Source of the DNA: HRBIN15 sp039630445
GTDB taxonomy: Bacteria; Armatimonadota; Fimbriimonadia; Fimbriimonadales; GBS-DC
Length of the DNA: 39,395 nucleotides
Reading direction: 5' to 3'
NCBI GenBank assembly: GCA_039630445.1
Contig: JBCNVA010000013.1
Location: 1-39,395 of the forward strand
Made by a program: the position numbers and the translations under genes
Part shown: positions 8,835 through 16,411 of the stretch, in pieces
Position numbering within the stretch: position 1 is the first letter of the stretch
Layout: each line of letters begins with the position of its first letter
Notes under the pieces: model-generated
What the model saw: the letters and a program-made list of their open reading frames with translations, nothing else
What the model was told of the DNA's origin: nothing
Databases searched by the model: none

Positions 8835-9704
8835 TCAGGAACCGCCGATCTCCATACGCACGAAGCGTCGCACCTGGATGTCGGCGCCCGTTTGCTGGAT
8901 GAGCTTGCCGATAGTGAGCGATTCATCGCGATAGTAAGGCTGTTCCAGCAGCACGACACGCTGGATGAAGCCTTTTTGCACACGCCCACGGGCGATGTTC
9001 TCTGCAATATGTTCGGGCTTGCCTTCGTTGAGGGCGCGCTGTTTCTCAATCTGCAACTCACGCTCCAGCTCGTCGGCAGGCACTTCCTCGCGCGTGAGGT
9101 AACTGGGCGCACTCCAGGCAATCTGGATGGCGATTTCGTGCGCCAGCGACTGCAGCGCCTGTGTATCCGCGCTACCTGTCAGCACCACCATCACACCGAC
9201 GAGTTTATTGTGATGGATGTAGACATCCACCACGCCATTCTCGCCTTCTGGCACACGGGCAAGCGCGTAGTTTTGCAAGGCGATTCGCTCGCCTGTTTTG
9301 CCCATCACCAGTTCGATGCGCTTTTCGACGGTGAGGGAGGGGTCTTTGAGAGACGGTTGTTGGAGGAGCTGTTCCAGTTGCCCTTCCTGCCCGAAGGCAA
9401 GTACTTGATCGAGCAGCTCGTCCGCGAGTGTGAGGAATTCCTCGTTGCGCGCCACAAAGTCGGTCTCGCAGCGCAGGTCAATAAGGACGCCTGTGCGCAG
9501 GTCGTCAGATACCTTGCCTGCAATTACGCCTTGATTGACCTCCTTGCTGGCGCGTTTAGTAGCGATAATTGCACCTTTTTGGCGCAGGATCAGGCGGGCT
9601 TTCTCGAGGTCGCCGCCCGCCTGTTCTAACGCCTGTTTGCAATCCATAAAGCCTGCGCCCGTTTCGTCGCGCAGTTCCTTGATCAGTTGCGGTGTGATGT
9701 TCAT
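8835..9704 (-). CDS. tsf: Translation elongation factor Ts
   Basis: Guanine-nucleotide exchange factor for EF-Tu. The 289-residue protein begins with the UBA-like domain (LIKELRDETGAGFMDCKQAL) and contains the EF-Tu contact motif TDFVARN at about residues 81-87. The ATG is 1 nt past the rpsB stop, and the GGAGG site lies within the end of rpsB, so translation is coupled to rpsB. The rpsB-tsf pairing is the usual bacterial arrangement. Confidence 0.97.
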   Translation of the reverse strand: MNITPQLIKELRDETGAGFMDCKQALEQAGGDLEKARLILRQKGAIIATKRASKEVNQGVIAGKVSDDLRTGVLIDLRCETDFVARNEEFLTLADELLDQVLAFGQEGQLEQLLQQPSLKDPSLTVEKRIELVMGKTGERIALQNYALARVPEGENGVVDVYIHHNKLVGVMVVLTGSADTQALQSLAHEIAIQIAWSAPSYLTREEVPADELERELQIEKQRALNEGKPEHIAENIARGRVQKGFIQRVVLLEQPYYRDESLTIGKLIQQTGADIQVRRFVRMEIGGS

Positions 9705-9705
9705 C

Positions 9706-10620
9706 TCAGTAGTCCTCCTCCAAGGCTTCCAGTCGGTGTCGTCGTATCAACTCCCACTCCTTGCCCATGATCTCTTCGTCTTCGGTGGGTGCAGGGGTTG
9801 ATGCGGGCGTACTCGCTGCGGTTCCCACTTCAATCTCCTCGCCGAACATTTTGCCGTATTCAGCAACCTGTTCTGGCGAGAGGGGCGCCTCCTCTTCCAC
9901 TGCAGGGATCTCTGGAAGCACCTCAGCGCCCTGCCACTCCAGTTGCTTCTCTTCGATAATGGCGTCGGCGAGGCGCCCAGCAATCAAGCGAATGGCACGA
10001 ATGGCATCATCGTTGCCCGGAATGGGGTAGTCCACCTCGTCAGGATCGCAGTTAGTGTCGACGATTGCGATCGTGGTGATGCCCAACCGGTTCGCTTCTG
10101 CCACGGCTGTATGCTCCTCTTTGAGGTCTACGATAAAGAGGGCGCCGGGCAGCCCGGGCATATCCTTGATACCGCTGAGGTTGCGCTCCAGTTTCTCATA
10201 CTCCTTGCGCAGCTTAGCAGCTTCTTTTTTGGGGATGCGCTCCAGCTCACCTTCCTGGATCATCCGCTCCAGCTCCTTGAGCCGACGGATGCGTCCCTGA
10301 ATGGTGCGGAAATTCGTCAGCATGCCGCCGAGCCAGCGGTGGTTCACATAATACTGGCGGCAGCGCAACGCCGCCTCCTTGATGGCATCGCGCGCCTGCT
10401 TTTTAGTGCCGACAAACAGCACATGCCCACCTTCATTCACAATCTGCTTGACGGCTTGCTGAGCCTTATCAAACATCTCGATAGTCTTGTGCAGATCGAT
10501 GATGTAGATACCGTTGCGTGCACCATAGATGAAGCGCTTCATGTTGGGATGCCACTTGCGGGTCTGATGCCCGAAATGCACCCCAGCCTCCAGCAGTTCC
10601 CTCATCGTGAGTGTTGCCAT
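9706..10620 (-). CDS. rpsB: 30S ribosomal protein S2
   Basis: Ribosomal protein S2, 304 residues. It begins with the family-typical text (LTMRELLEAGVHFGHQTRKW), and GTKKQA plus YVNHRWLGGMLTNF are present. ATG 10620 has GGAGG about 9 nt upstream. The frame continues upstream to 10704, but that stretch encodes an intergenic palindrome and is not part of the protein. The C-terminus carries an extra acidic, Thr/Pro-rich tail of about 70 residues after the core, longer than in E. coli. It is the first gene of rpsB-tsf-atpD-atpC. Confidence 0.96.
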   Translation of the reverse strand: MATLTMRELLEAGVHFGHQTRKWHPNMKRFIYGARNGIYIIDLHKTIEMFDKAQQAVKQIVNEGGHVLFVGTKKQARDAIKEAALRCRQYYVNHRWLGGMLTNFRTIQGRIRRLKELERMIQEGELERIPKKEAAKLRKEYEKLERNLSGIKDMPGLPGALFIVDLKEEHTAVAEANRLGITTIAIVDTNCDPDEVDYPIPGNDDAIRAIRLIAGRLADAIIEEKQLEWQGAEVLPEIPAVEEEAPLSPEQVAEYGKMFGEEIEVGTAASTPASTPAPTEDEEIMGKEWELIRRHRLEALEEDY

Positions 10621-10687
10621 TTGCGTAAAACCTCCTTCGGGTTCGTTGCCACCCGCGCCGTCATCCGCGCTTTCCACCCTTTGTAGC

Positions 10688-10704
10688 ATGGGCTTCCAGC
10701 CCAT
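10688..10704. repeat. Short palindrome ATGGGCT-TCC-AGCCCAT
   Basis: A perfect 7-bp inverted repeat with a 3-nt loop in the intergenic region upstream of rpsB. Similar GGGC-A/T-TCN-A/T-GCCC hairpins lie at 24767-24781 and 38162-38177. No U-tract follows, so it is not an obvious terminator. Confidence 0.5.
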
Positions 10705-10839
10705 ACCTGGCGCTCTGCACCAGAAAGGGCACCCCAGCGCGTCAGGCGCGGTACGAATTTAGCGCAGGCATGGACGAACTTAGATGTTCACCCTGCCTCG
10801 CGCCCTAAGAGTATACCCCATCACCACGCAAGGGATAGG

Positions 10840-10845
10840 TATAAT
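10840..10845 (+). promoter_or_regulatory. -10 box, leaderless promoter of the repeat-nuclease gene
   Basis: A perfect TATAAT ends 7 nt before the ATG at 10853. Transcription starting about 7 nt after the box would begin at or next to the start codon. No Shine-Dalgarno sequence fits in this space. The -35 is not recognisable. Confidence 0.55.
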
Positions 10846-10852
10846 CCTTGTG

Positions 10853-12058
10853 ATGGCGTTCACAGTCTCTGACCTTCAAGAGATGATTCAGTTGCTGGAG
10901 CAGCACCCCAACTGGAAGCAGATTCTGCGGGCGATGCTTCTGGGGGAGGAGCTGCTCAATTTGCCCCAGCTGATGCGCGAGCTAATAGAGGTGCAGCATC
11001 AGCATGCTGAGTGGTTGCAGCGGCTAACCGAGGGACAACAGCGCCACGAAGAGTTGCTGCGCCAGCATGCCGAGTGGTTGCAGCGCTTGACTGAGGGGCA
11101 ACAACGCCACGAAGAGTTGCTGCGCCAGCATGCCGAGTGGTTGCAACGCCTAACCGAAGGGCAGCAGCGGCACGAGGAGTTGCTACGCCAGCATGCCGAG
11201 TGGTTGCAGCGGTTGACCGAGGGGCAGCAGCGGCACGAGGAGTGGCTGCAGCGGTTAGCCGCGATTGCAGAACGCCACGAAGAGTGGCTGCAGCGGCTGA
11301 CTGAAGGTCAGCAGCGGCACGAGGAGTGGCTGCAGCGGTTAGCCGCGATTGCAGAACGCCACGAAGAGTGGCTGCAGCGGCTGACCGAGGGGCAACAACG
11401 CCATGAAGAGTTGCTACGCCAGCATGCCGAGTGGTTGCAGCGGTTGACCGAGGGGCAGCAGCGGCACGAGGAGTGGTTGCAGCGGTTGGCAGAGGGGCAG
11501 CAGCGACATGAGGAGTGGATGCAGCGACTTGCCGCCATCGCAGAACGCCATGAGGAGCGCATGGAACAGTTTGCCCTTACGCAACAACGCATGCAAGCCG
11601 ATATCGACTTCCTGAAGCGCGGCTTTCAGGAGCTGCGTTCTGACCTGACACGCCTTACAACGCGACTCGGACTGGATGTGGAGGAGCAAGCTGAAGACAC
11701 TCTTCAGTGGGTCATGGAGCAAAAGGGATGGCGATTGGTAGAAGGACCGCGCTCAATCAGCATCAACGGAGAGATAGATGTCGTTGCCGTTTTTGAAAAT
11801 GAGCAGGGTGAGCGTGTCACGGTCGTGATGGAAGTTAAGTTCCGCTTGAATAAGCGCACCGTAGAGGCATGGGCAAACCGTGTGCGCTCGGAGGGGTTTG
11901 TCAGGCGGCTACAGCGCCAAGGGCTGACACCCCCTTATTGGGTCTACCTGTTTGGCTTTCGCGTGGAATGGATGGCGGGCAAGTTGGCAGAGCAGCGGCA
12001 AATCGGTCTGATGACGGGACGCGGCGAGGTGCTACCTCCCGTGCAGCTATTGCCATGA
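10853..12058 (+). CDS. Heptad-repeat coiled-coil protein with C-terminal PD-(D/E)XK nuclease-like domain
   Basis: A 401-residue protein in three parts. Residues 1-50 are a helical head (MAFTVSDLQEMIQLLEQHPN). Residues 51-246 are exactly 28 consecutive heptads built from HAEWLQR, LTEGQQR, HEELLRQ and LAAIAER variants, a long uninterrupted coiled coil. Residues about 265-401 look like a restriction-endonuclease fold, with GEIDVVAVF (D309) followed by VVMEVKF (E327, K329), the D...ExK pattern of the PD-(D/E)XK superfamily. Proteins of this layout (coiled coil plus such a domain, DUF3782-like) occur in thermophiles with unknown function. I chose ATG 10853 over an upstream in-frame ATG (10784) because TATAAT lies between them. 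It is the first gene of a run with mtnA 13 nt downstream. Nuclease activity is inferred, not shown. Confidence 0.8.
   Translation: MAFTVSDLQEMIQLLEQHPNWKQILRAMLLGEELLNLPQLMRELIEVQHQHAEWLQRLTEGQQRHEELLRQHAEWLQRLTEGQQRHEELLRQHAEWLQRLTEGQQRHEELLRQHAEWLQRLTEGQQRHEEWLQRLAAIAERHEEWLQRLTEGQQRHEEWLQRLAAIAERHEEWLQRLTEGQQRHEELLRQHAEWLQRLTEGQQRHEEWLQRLAEGQQRHEEWMQRLAAIAERHEERMEQFALTQQRMQADIDFLKRGFQELRSDLTRLTTRLGLDVEEQAEDTLQWVMEQKGWRLVEGPRSISINGEIDVVAVFENEQGERVTVVMEVKFRLNKRTVEAWANRVRSEGFVRRLQRQGLTPPYWVYLFGFRVEWMAGKLAEQRQIGLMTGRGEVLPPVQLLP
11003..11590 (+). repeat. Tandem 21-bp (heptad) repeats, 588 bp
   Basis: Twenty-eight 21-bp units follow without any indel, with higher-order periods of 63 and 84 bp. 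For example, the block starting at 11237 recurs at 11321 with at least 60 identical bases. This points to expansion by slippage or unequal exchange under selection for frame and heptad phase. Confidence 0.9.
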
Positions 12059-12071
12059 GTGGGAGCGCTCA

Positions 12072-13112
12072 ATGAAAGTTAAACCCATCGAATGGCGTGA
12101 GGGCGTCGTGCGCATTCTCGACCAGACCCAGCTGCCAGAATGGGTGGTCGTGGAGGAGTTCACGGATTGGCACGGGGTGGCAGAGGCGATCCGTGCAATG
12201 AAGGTACGCGGTGCACCAGCGATTGGTATCGCCGCGGCGTATGGCATCGCTCTGGCAGCCTCCCAGTTCAGTGGGGATGATTTGAGCGAATTTCGCGCCT
12301 TCATAGGTGAAGTATTTCAAGAGTTTGCCCACACGCGCCCGACTGCGGTCAACCTCTTCTGGGCGATTGAGCGCATGCAGCAGGTGGTCAACACCTGCAC
12401 CAGTGTCGCCGAGGCGCGTGAGCGACTGTTGCAGGAGGCGCATCAGATCCTGCAAGAGGATTACGAAGCCGATGTCAAGCTTTCTCAGTATGGTGCGCTG
12501 CTGCTGCCACCGCAGGCGCGTGTGATGACCCTTTGCAACACGGGCGCACTGGCTACAGGGGGCATCGGCACGGCATTAGGCATTATTCGGGTTGCTTATC
12601 AGCAGGGGCGGCTTGCTAAGGTGTATGTCTGTGAGACGCGTCCACGCCTGCAAGGACTGCGCCTGACCGCTTGGGAACTGCTTCAGGAGGGCATTCCCTT
12701 CCAGCTAATTACGGACAACATGGCAGGCTGGCTGATGGCGCAGGGCAAGGTCGAAGCAGTGGTGGTCGGTGCAGACCGCATCGCGGCGAACGGCGACACG
12801 GCAAACAAAATCGGCACCTATACTCTTGCAGTGCTGGCGCATCATCACCGCATCCCCTTCTATGTGGCGGCGCCGCGCTCCTCCATCGATCTCAACACGC
12901 CCGATGGGAAGGCGATTCCTGTGGAGCACCGCGACGCAACGGAGGTCACTCACATCGGCAACCTGCGCCTCGCCCCACAGGGCACACCTGTGCTGAACCC
13001 CGCCTTCGACATCACGCCCGCGGAGCTGATTACCGCGATTGTCACCGAGCATGGCGTAGCACAACCTCCCTACGCCACTTCGCTGATGGAACTATGTTCG
13101 AAAGCGCGTTGA
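12072..13112 (+). CDS. mtnA: S-methyl-5-thioribose-1-phosphate isomerase
   Basis: Interconverts 5-methylthioribose 1-phosphate and 5-methylthioribulose 1-phosphate in methionine salvage. It is a cytosolic aldose-ketose isomerase related to eIF2B alpha. The 346-residue protein shows the RGAPAIG block (46-52), the catalytic cysteine in TLCNTGALATGG (C155) and the catalytic aspartate in VVGADRIAANGDTANKIGT (D235). Together these fit MtnA better than a ribose-1,5-bisphosphate isomerase. It starts 13 nt after the nuclease-like gene and overlaps the next gene by 19 nt, so it is inside an operon. No other methionine salvage gene is in the window. Confidence 0.93.
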   Translation: MKVKPIEWREGVVRILDQTQLPEWVVVEEFTDWHGVAEAIRAMKVRGAPAIGIAAAYGIALAASQFSGDDLSEFRAFIGEVFQEFAHTRPTAVNLFWAIERMQQVVNTCTSVAEARERLLQEAHQILQEDYEADVKLSQYGALLLPPQARVMTLCNTGALATGGIGTALGIIRVAYQQGRLAKVYVCETRPRLQGLRLTAWELLQEGIPFQLITDNMAGWLMAQGKVEAVVVGADRIAANGDTANKIGTYTLAVLAHHHRIPFYVAAPRSSIDLNTPDGKAIPVEHRDATEVTHIGNLRLAPQGTPVLNPAFDITPAELITAIVTEHGVAQPPYATSLMELCSKAR

Positions 13113-14185
13113 TTTTCCCGTTGAACCGCTGGCATAACCATTCCTCCTGCCTCGTGGAGTGCCCTGATGGCTCGCTGTTGGTCTGCTGGTATAGCGGTTC
13201 AGGGGAGCGGGAGGCGGACGATGTGCAGATCTTGGGCGCGCGCTGGCGTGAGGGACGCTGGAGCCGACCATTCCCAATGGCAGACACCCCAAACTATCCT
13301 GACATTAACCCTATCCTCTTTTTTGATCCGCGTGGGCAGCTCTGGCTGCTATGGGCGACTATCCTGAACCATCGGTGGGAGGGCGCGCTGCTCAAGTACC
13401 GTATCGCACGGCGTCCCGGCGCACGCGGCTGCCCCCACTGGCAAGCAGGGGATGTGTTTCATATCTCGCCCGATGAGCGGTTCGTGCAGGCGATTGAGCG
13501 TTGGGCAGAAACCCTTGCTCCTCACCATTCACCGTTCGCATCTCGGCTGCGCCAGCTGAATGGCGACGAACTCTCGCGGCGACTGGGCTGGATGCCGCGC
13601 GTGCACCCACTGATACTGGGCGAGCGGATTCTTTTGCCACTCTACTCAGACGGTTTCGACCTCGCCCTAATTGCCATCAGTGAGGATGCGGGCAATACCT
13701 GGCAACTCAGCGAGCCGTTGCTGAGCCTTGGTGGGATTCAACCGAGCCTTGTGGCACGGCGTGATGGTACAATCGTCGCCTACCTGCGCGATAACGGTCC
13801 TCCACCCAATCGGGTGATGACCGCCGTGTCGCACGATGGCGGCTACAGATGGAGCGCGGTGACCAAGACTGACATCCCCAACCCTGGCGCCAGCCTCGAA
13901 GTGATCGCGCTGCACACAGGGGAGTGGCTGATGGTGGCGAATGATACCGAGCAGGGACGCCATCAGCTTGCCCTCTTGCTCTCAGATGATGAAGGGCGCA
14001 CCTGGCAGGTGAAACGCTATCTGGAACGCGAGGCGCCTGGTGTGGGCAGTTTTTCTTACCCGTCGGTCATCCAAGCGCGTGATGGCACCATTCACATCAC
14101 CTATAGCTATGCCCTTTCCACGCCAGAGGGCAGGCGGAGCGCCATCAAGTGGGTTCGATTCACGCGCGACTGGCTGGAGTCATGA
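13094..14185 (+). CDS. Sialidase-fold (BNR/Asp-box) protein, cytoplasmic
   Basis: A 363-residue protein with three clear Asp boxes (SxDxGxxW): SEDAGNTW at 196-203, SHDGGYRW at 246-253 and SDDEGRTW at 297-304. It ends with a typical six-bladed propeller closing (GTIHITYSY, IKWVRFT). This fits the BNR_2 exo-alpha-sialidase family, members of which cleave terminal sialic acids or other glycosides. No signal peptide is present, so an extracellular sialidase role is doubtful. ATG 13094 lies within mtnA (19-nt overlap); the frame is open further upstream inside mtnA, without similarity. The end overlaps mutY by 4 nt (ATGA). Substrate unknown. Confidence 0.85.
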   Translation: MFESALIFPLNRWHNHSSCLVECPDGSLLVCWYSGSGEREADDVQILGARWREGRWSRPFPMADTPNYPDINPILFFDPRGQLWLLWATILNHRWEGALLKYRIARRPGARGCPHWQAGDVFHISPDERFVQAIERWAETLAPHHSPFASRLRQLNGDELSRRLGWMPRVHPLILGERILLPLYSDGFDLALIAISEDAGNTWQLSEPLLSLGGIQPSLVARRDGTIVAYLRDNGPPPNRVMTAVSHDGGYRWSAVTKTDIPNPGASLEVIALHTGEWLMVANDTEQGRHQLALLLSDDEGRTWQVKRYLEREAPGVGSFSYPSVIQARDGTIHITYSYALSTPEGRRSAIKWVRFTRDWLES

Positions 14186-15327
14186 AACCGCTCGATCCGA
14201 ATTGGATTGCGGAGGTACGCAAGCGGCTGCGCGAGTGGTTTCAGCGGGCGCATCGCCCGTTGCCGTGGCGCGCCACGCGCGACCCCTATCACATCTGGGT
14301 CTCCGAAATCATGCTCCAGCAGACGCAGACAGCGACTGTTGTGCCCTATTATGAGCGATTTATTCAGCGATTTCCGACGGTGCAGGCATTAGCGGAAGCG
14401 CCTTTGGAGGAGGTGCTGCGCTATTGGGAGGGATTAGGCTACTACGCACGGGCACGCAACTTGCACCGAGCGGCACAAATTGTTGCTCAGCAAGGTGGTG
14501 AGCTACCGCGCGAGGTGGAGCGGCTGCGCGAGCTGCCAGGGATAGGAGCCTACACAGCCGGTGCGATCGCGAGCCTTGCCTTCAATCAGCCAGAACCTGT
14601 AGTGGACGGGAATGTGACGCGTGTGTTAGCCCGATTGCTCTGGCTCAAGGGCAACCTGAAGGCATTGCGTGCGCAGCGTACCCTTTATGAACTTGCTCGC
14701 CAGCTTGTAGATCCCGAAGAGCCGGGCGTGTTCAACCAAGCCCTCATGGAGCTGGGCAGCACAGTTTGCACCCCTACTCAGCCTCGCTGCACGGAATGCC
14801 CGCTCCAATCGCTGTGCGCGGCATATCAGCGTGGTGAGCCGACTGCCGTGCCTGAGCCGATCCCCGCACGCCCGTCAGTGCAGGTCGTCGATGTGTCGGC
14901 GCTGATCTGGCGCGAAGGGCAACTGCTGCTGGCACAGCGCCCGCCAAGCGGCTTGTGGGGTGGGTTATGGGAGTTCCCGCGTGCCACGCGCAACGGATGC
15001 GAAACGCTGGAGACCGTCGCCCTGCGCGCCGCTCAGAAAGTCGGCATCTACGCAGAGCCAGTGCGCCTACTTGGGCATGTGCGCCATGTCGTGACCTATC
15101 ATTCCATCCGATTGTATGGCTATCTGTGCCTCTTTGAGGGAGGGGCGGCGCGCTCGGAGGAGTATGTCGCACTGCGCTGGGTAACTCCTGATGCTATCGA
15201 CGCCTATCCGCTCTCTGCCCCCCAGCGCCGGCTGGCTCGGATGCTCGACTCGCTAACCTTGCTGGAAACTGTCGCCCAGCTGCCAACCCAGCAGATGCGC
15301 CAGAAAGAGGAGGTTGCCTCCGAATAG
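14182..15327 (+). CDS. mutY: A/G-specific adenine DNA glycosylase
   Basis: Removes adenine mispaired with 8-oxoguanine. The 381-residue protein has the catalytic Glu in SEIMLQQTQ (E42), the helix-hairpin-helix LPGIGAYTAGAI (118-129) with catalytic Asp in VVDGNVTRV (D142), and the [4Fe-4S] motif C-x6-C-x2-C-x5-C (C196, C203, C206, C212). A NUDIX-like 8-oxoG recognition domain covers about 225-360. I chose ATG 14182 because it overlaps the previous stop as ATGA and gives the usual N-terminus; an in-frame ATG at 14149 would overlap more. The last 75 nt overlap the convergent dnaJ-like gene in antisense. Confidence 0.95.
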   Translation: MKPLDPNWIAEVRKRLREWFQRAHRPLPWRATRDPYHIWVSEIMLQQTQTATVVPYYERFIQRFPTVQALAEAPLEEVLRYWEGLGYYARARNLHRAAQIVAQQGGELPREVERLRELPGIGAYTAGAIASLAFNQPEPVVDGNVTRVLARLLWLKGNLKALRAQRTLYELARQLVDPEEPGVFNQALMELGSTVCTPTQPRCTECPLQSLCAAYQRGEPTAVPEPIPARPSVQVVDVSALIWREGQLLLAQRPPSGLWGGLWEFPRATRNGCETLETVALRAAQKVGIYAEPVRLLGHVRHVVTYHSIRLYGYLCLFEGGAARSEEYVALRWVTPDAIDAYPLSAPQRRLARMLDSLTLLETVAQLPTQQMRQKEEVASE

Positions 15328-16380
15328 TAGTGTCTGCAGCGTATCGTGGGGATAGACCAGCGCGAACAGGAGGGTGAGTGCGCTCACAACCCCAAAAGTG
15401 CGCGACACGGAGCGGTTCAGCCCACCTTGCAGCAGCCCATAGAGCGTGTAGAGCAGCGCCGTGAGTGGGAAGCAGAGAAACCCCATCAGCACCAGCACGC
15501 TACCTGCCGAAAGCCGCGCCCCATACCGCCGCCATGGCAGCGCATCCTCCAGCGGCGCAACCCAGCGACTGACGCTCAGCAGAAAGCCCGCCAGCAACCC
15601 CGCCAACCCCAAATAAAGTACAAGATTCAGGCTCCAACTTGCAATCATCGGGAACCAGCGAAGCAAGGCAATAGGCTCGCCTGGCACTGTGGCAGTTAGC
15701 GCCAACAGGAAGAGGATAGTGCCCCAGCCCAGCGACTGCGCCGCATAAAGCTTCCACTCCGCAGGCAGGCGGATCACAGGCAGATTCACCCGTCGGAAAG
15801 GCGACACGGGTGGCGCAGCTGCATGCCCCATGCTCGCCAACCGTTCGAACTTGCGCTGGAGGTCAACATTGTGGGGATCCAATTGCAAGGCGTAGGTATA
15901 GGCATTTAGCGCTGCATCGATGTGCCCCTGCATGCGGTACACATCGCCCATGATGATATAACCTTGCGGATGACGTGGCTGCAGGCGCGTGGCTTGCCGC
16001 GCCCAGTGTAGCGCATCGCGGAGGCGTCCTTGCAAAAACGCGCGTTCCGCCTCGTAGATTGCTCGACGCGCCTCTGCACTCAGATCGGTGGAACGCTGAG
16101 CACTCGCTGAACGAGGTGGAGGGGGCTGGGAAGTAGAACGCGATGAACTTGGCGATGCGCTCTGGGCTTGCAGCCGCAGCAGCGCGTCATAGTGCCGCCG
16201 CCGCTCTGGGTCAGACAGCACCTGATACGCCTCCTGAATGCGCAGGAACTGCTCCTTCGCGTCAGGTGCAGGGTTCACATCGGGATGATAGCGACGTACC
16301 AGCTCCCGATACCGCTTGCGAATCTGCTCAGGCGTCGCATTCATCGGCAGACCCAGCACCTCATAGTGGTTCTGACGCAT
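15253..16380 (-). CDS. Membrane-bound J-domain/TPR protein
   Basis: A 375-residue protein. Residues 4-67 are a J domain with the HPD motif (32-34), which would stimulate an Hsp70 (DnaK) ATPase. A Ser/Pro-rich linker (about 75-100) leads to two or three TPR-like helices (about 103-185). The C-terminal half holds about five hydrophobic membrane segments. The DnaJ zinc-finger and substrate domains are absent, so it is a specialised co-chaperone, not DnaJ itself. It follows pilC by 31 nt on the same strand, which suggests a link with pilus or secretion assembly (inference). The 3' end overlaps mutY by 75 nt. Confidence 0.82.
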   Translation of the reverse strand: MRQNHYEVLGLPMNATPEQIRKRYRELVRRYHPDVNPAPDAKEQFLRIQEAYQVLSDPERRRHYDALLRLQAQSASPSSSRSTSQPPPPRSASAQRSTDLSAEARRAIYEAERAFLQGRLRDALHWARQATRLQPRHPQGYIIMGDVYRMQGHIDAALNAYTYALQLDPHNVDLQRKFERLASMGHAAAPPVSPFRRVNLPVIRLPAEWKLYAAQSLGWGTILFLLALTATVPGEPIALLRWFPMIASWSLNLVLYLGLAGLLAGFLLSVSRWVAPLEDALPWRRYGARLSAGSVLVLMGFLCFPLTALLYTLYGLLQGGLNRSVSRTFGVVSALTLLFALVYPHDTLQTLLFGGNLLFLAHLLGWQLGDSFQQG

Positions 16381-16411
16381 CGCCCAAACCGCCCACTCCC
16401 TCTATCAAGAA

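Noticed and set aside
8783..9121. N-terminal extension of atpD into tsf
   Set aside because: It overlaps tsf and has no similarity; the GGAGG-preceded ATG at 8782 gives the normal beta subunit.
11003..11590. CRISPR-like array
   Set aside because: The repeats are contiguous coding heptads without spacers.
12671..13093. N-terminal extension of the sialidase-fold protein inside mtnA
   Set aside because: The frame is open, but the translation has no family similarity and mtnA is clearly coding there; ATG 13094 gives a complete domain.
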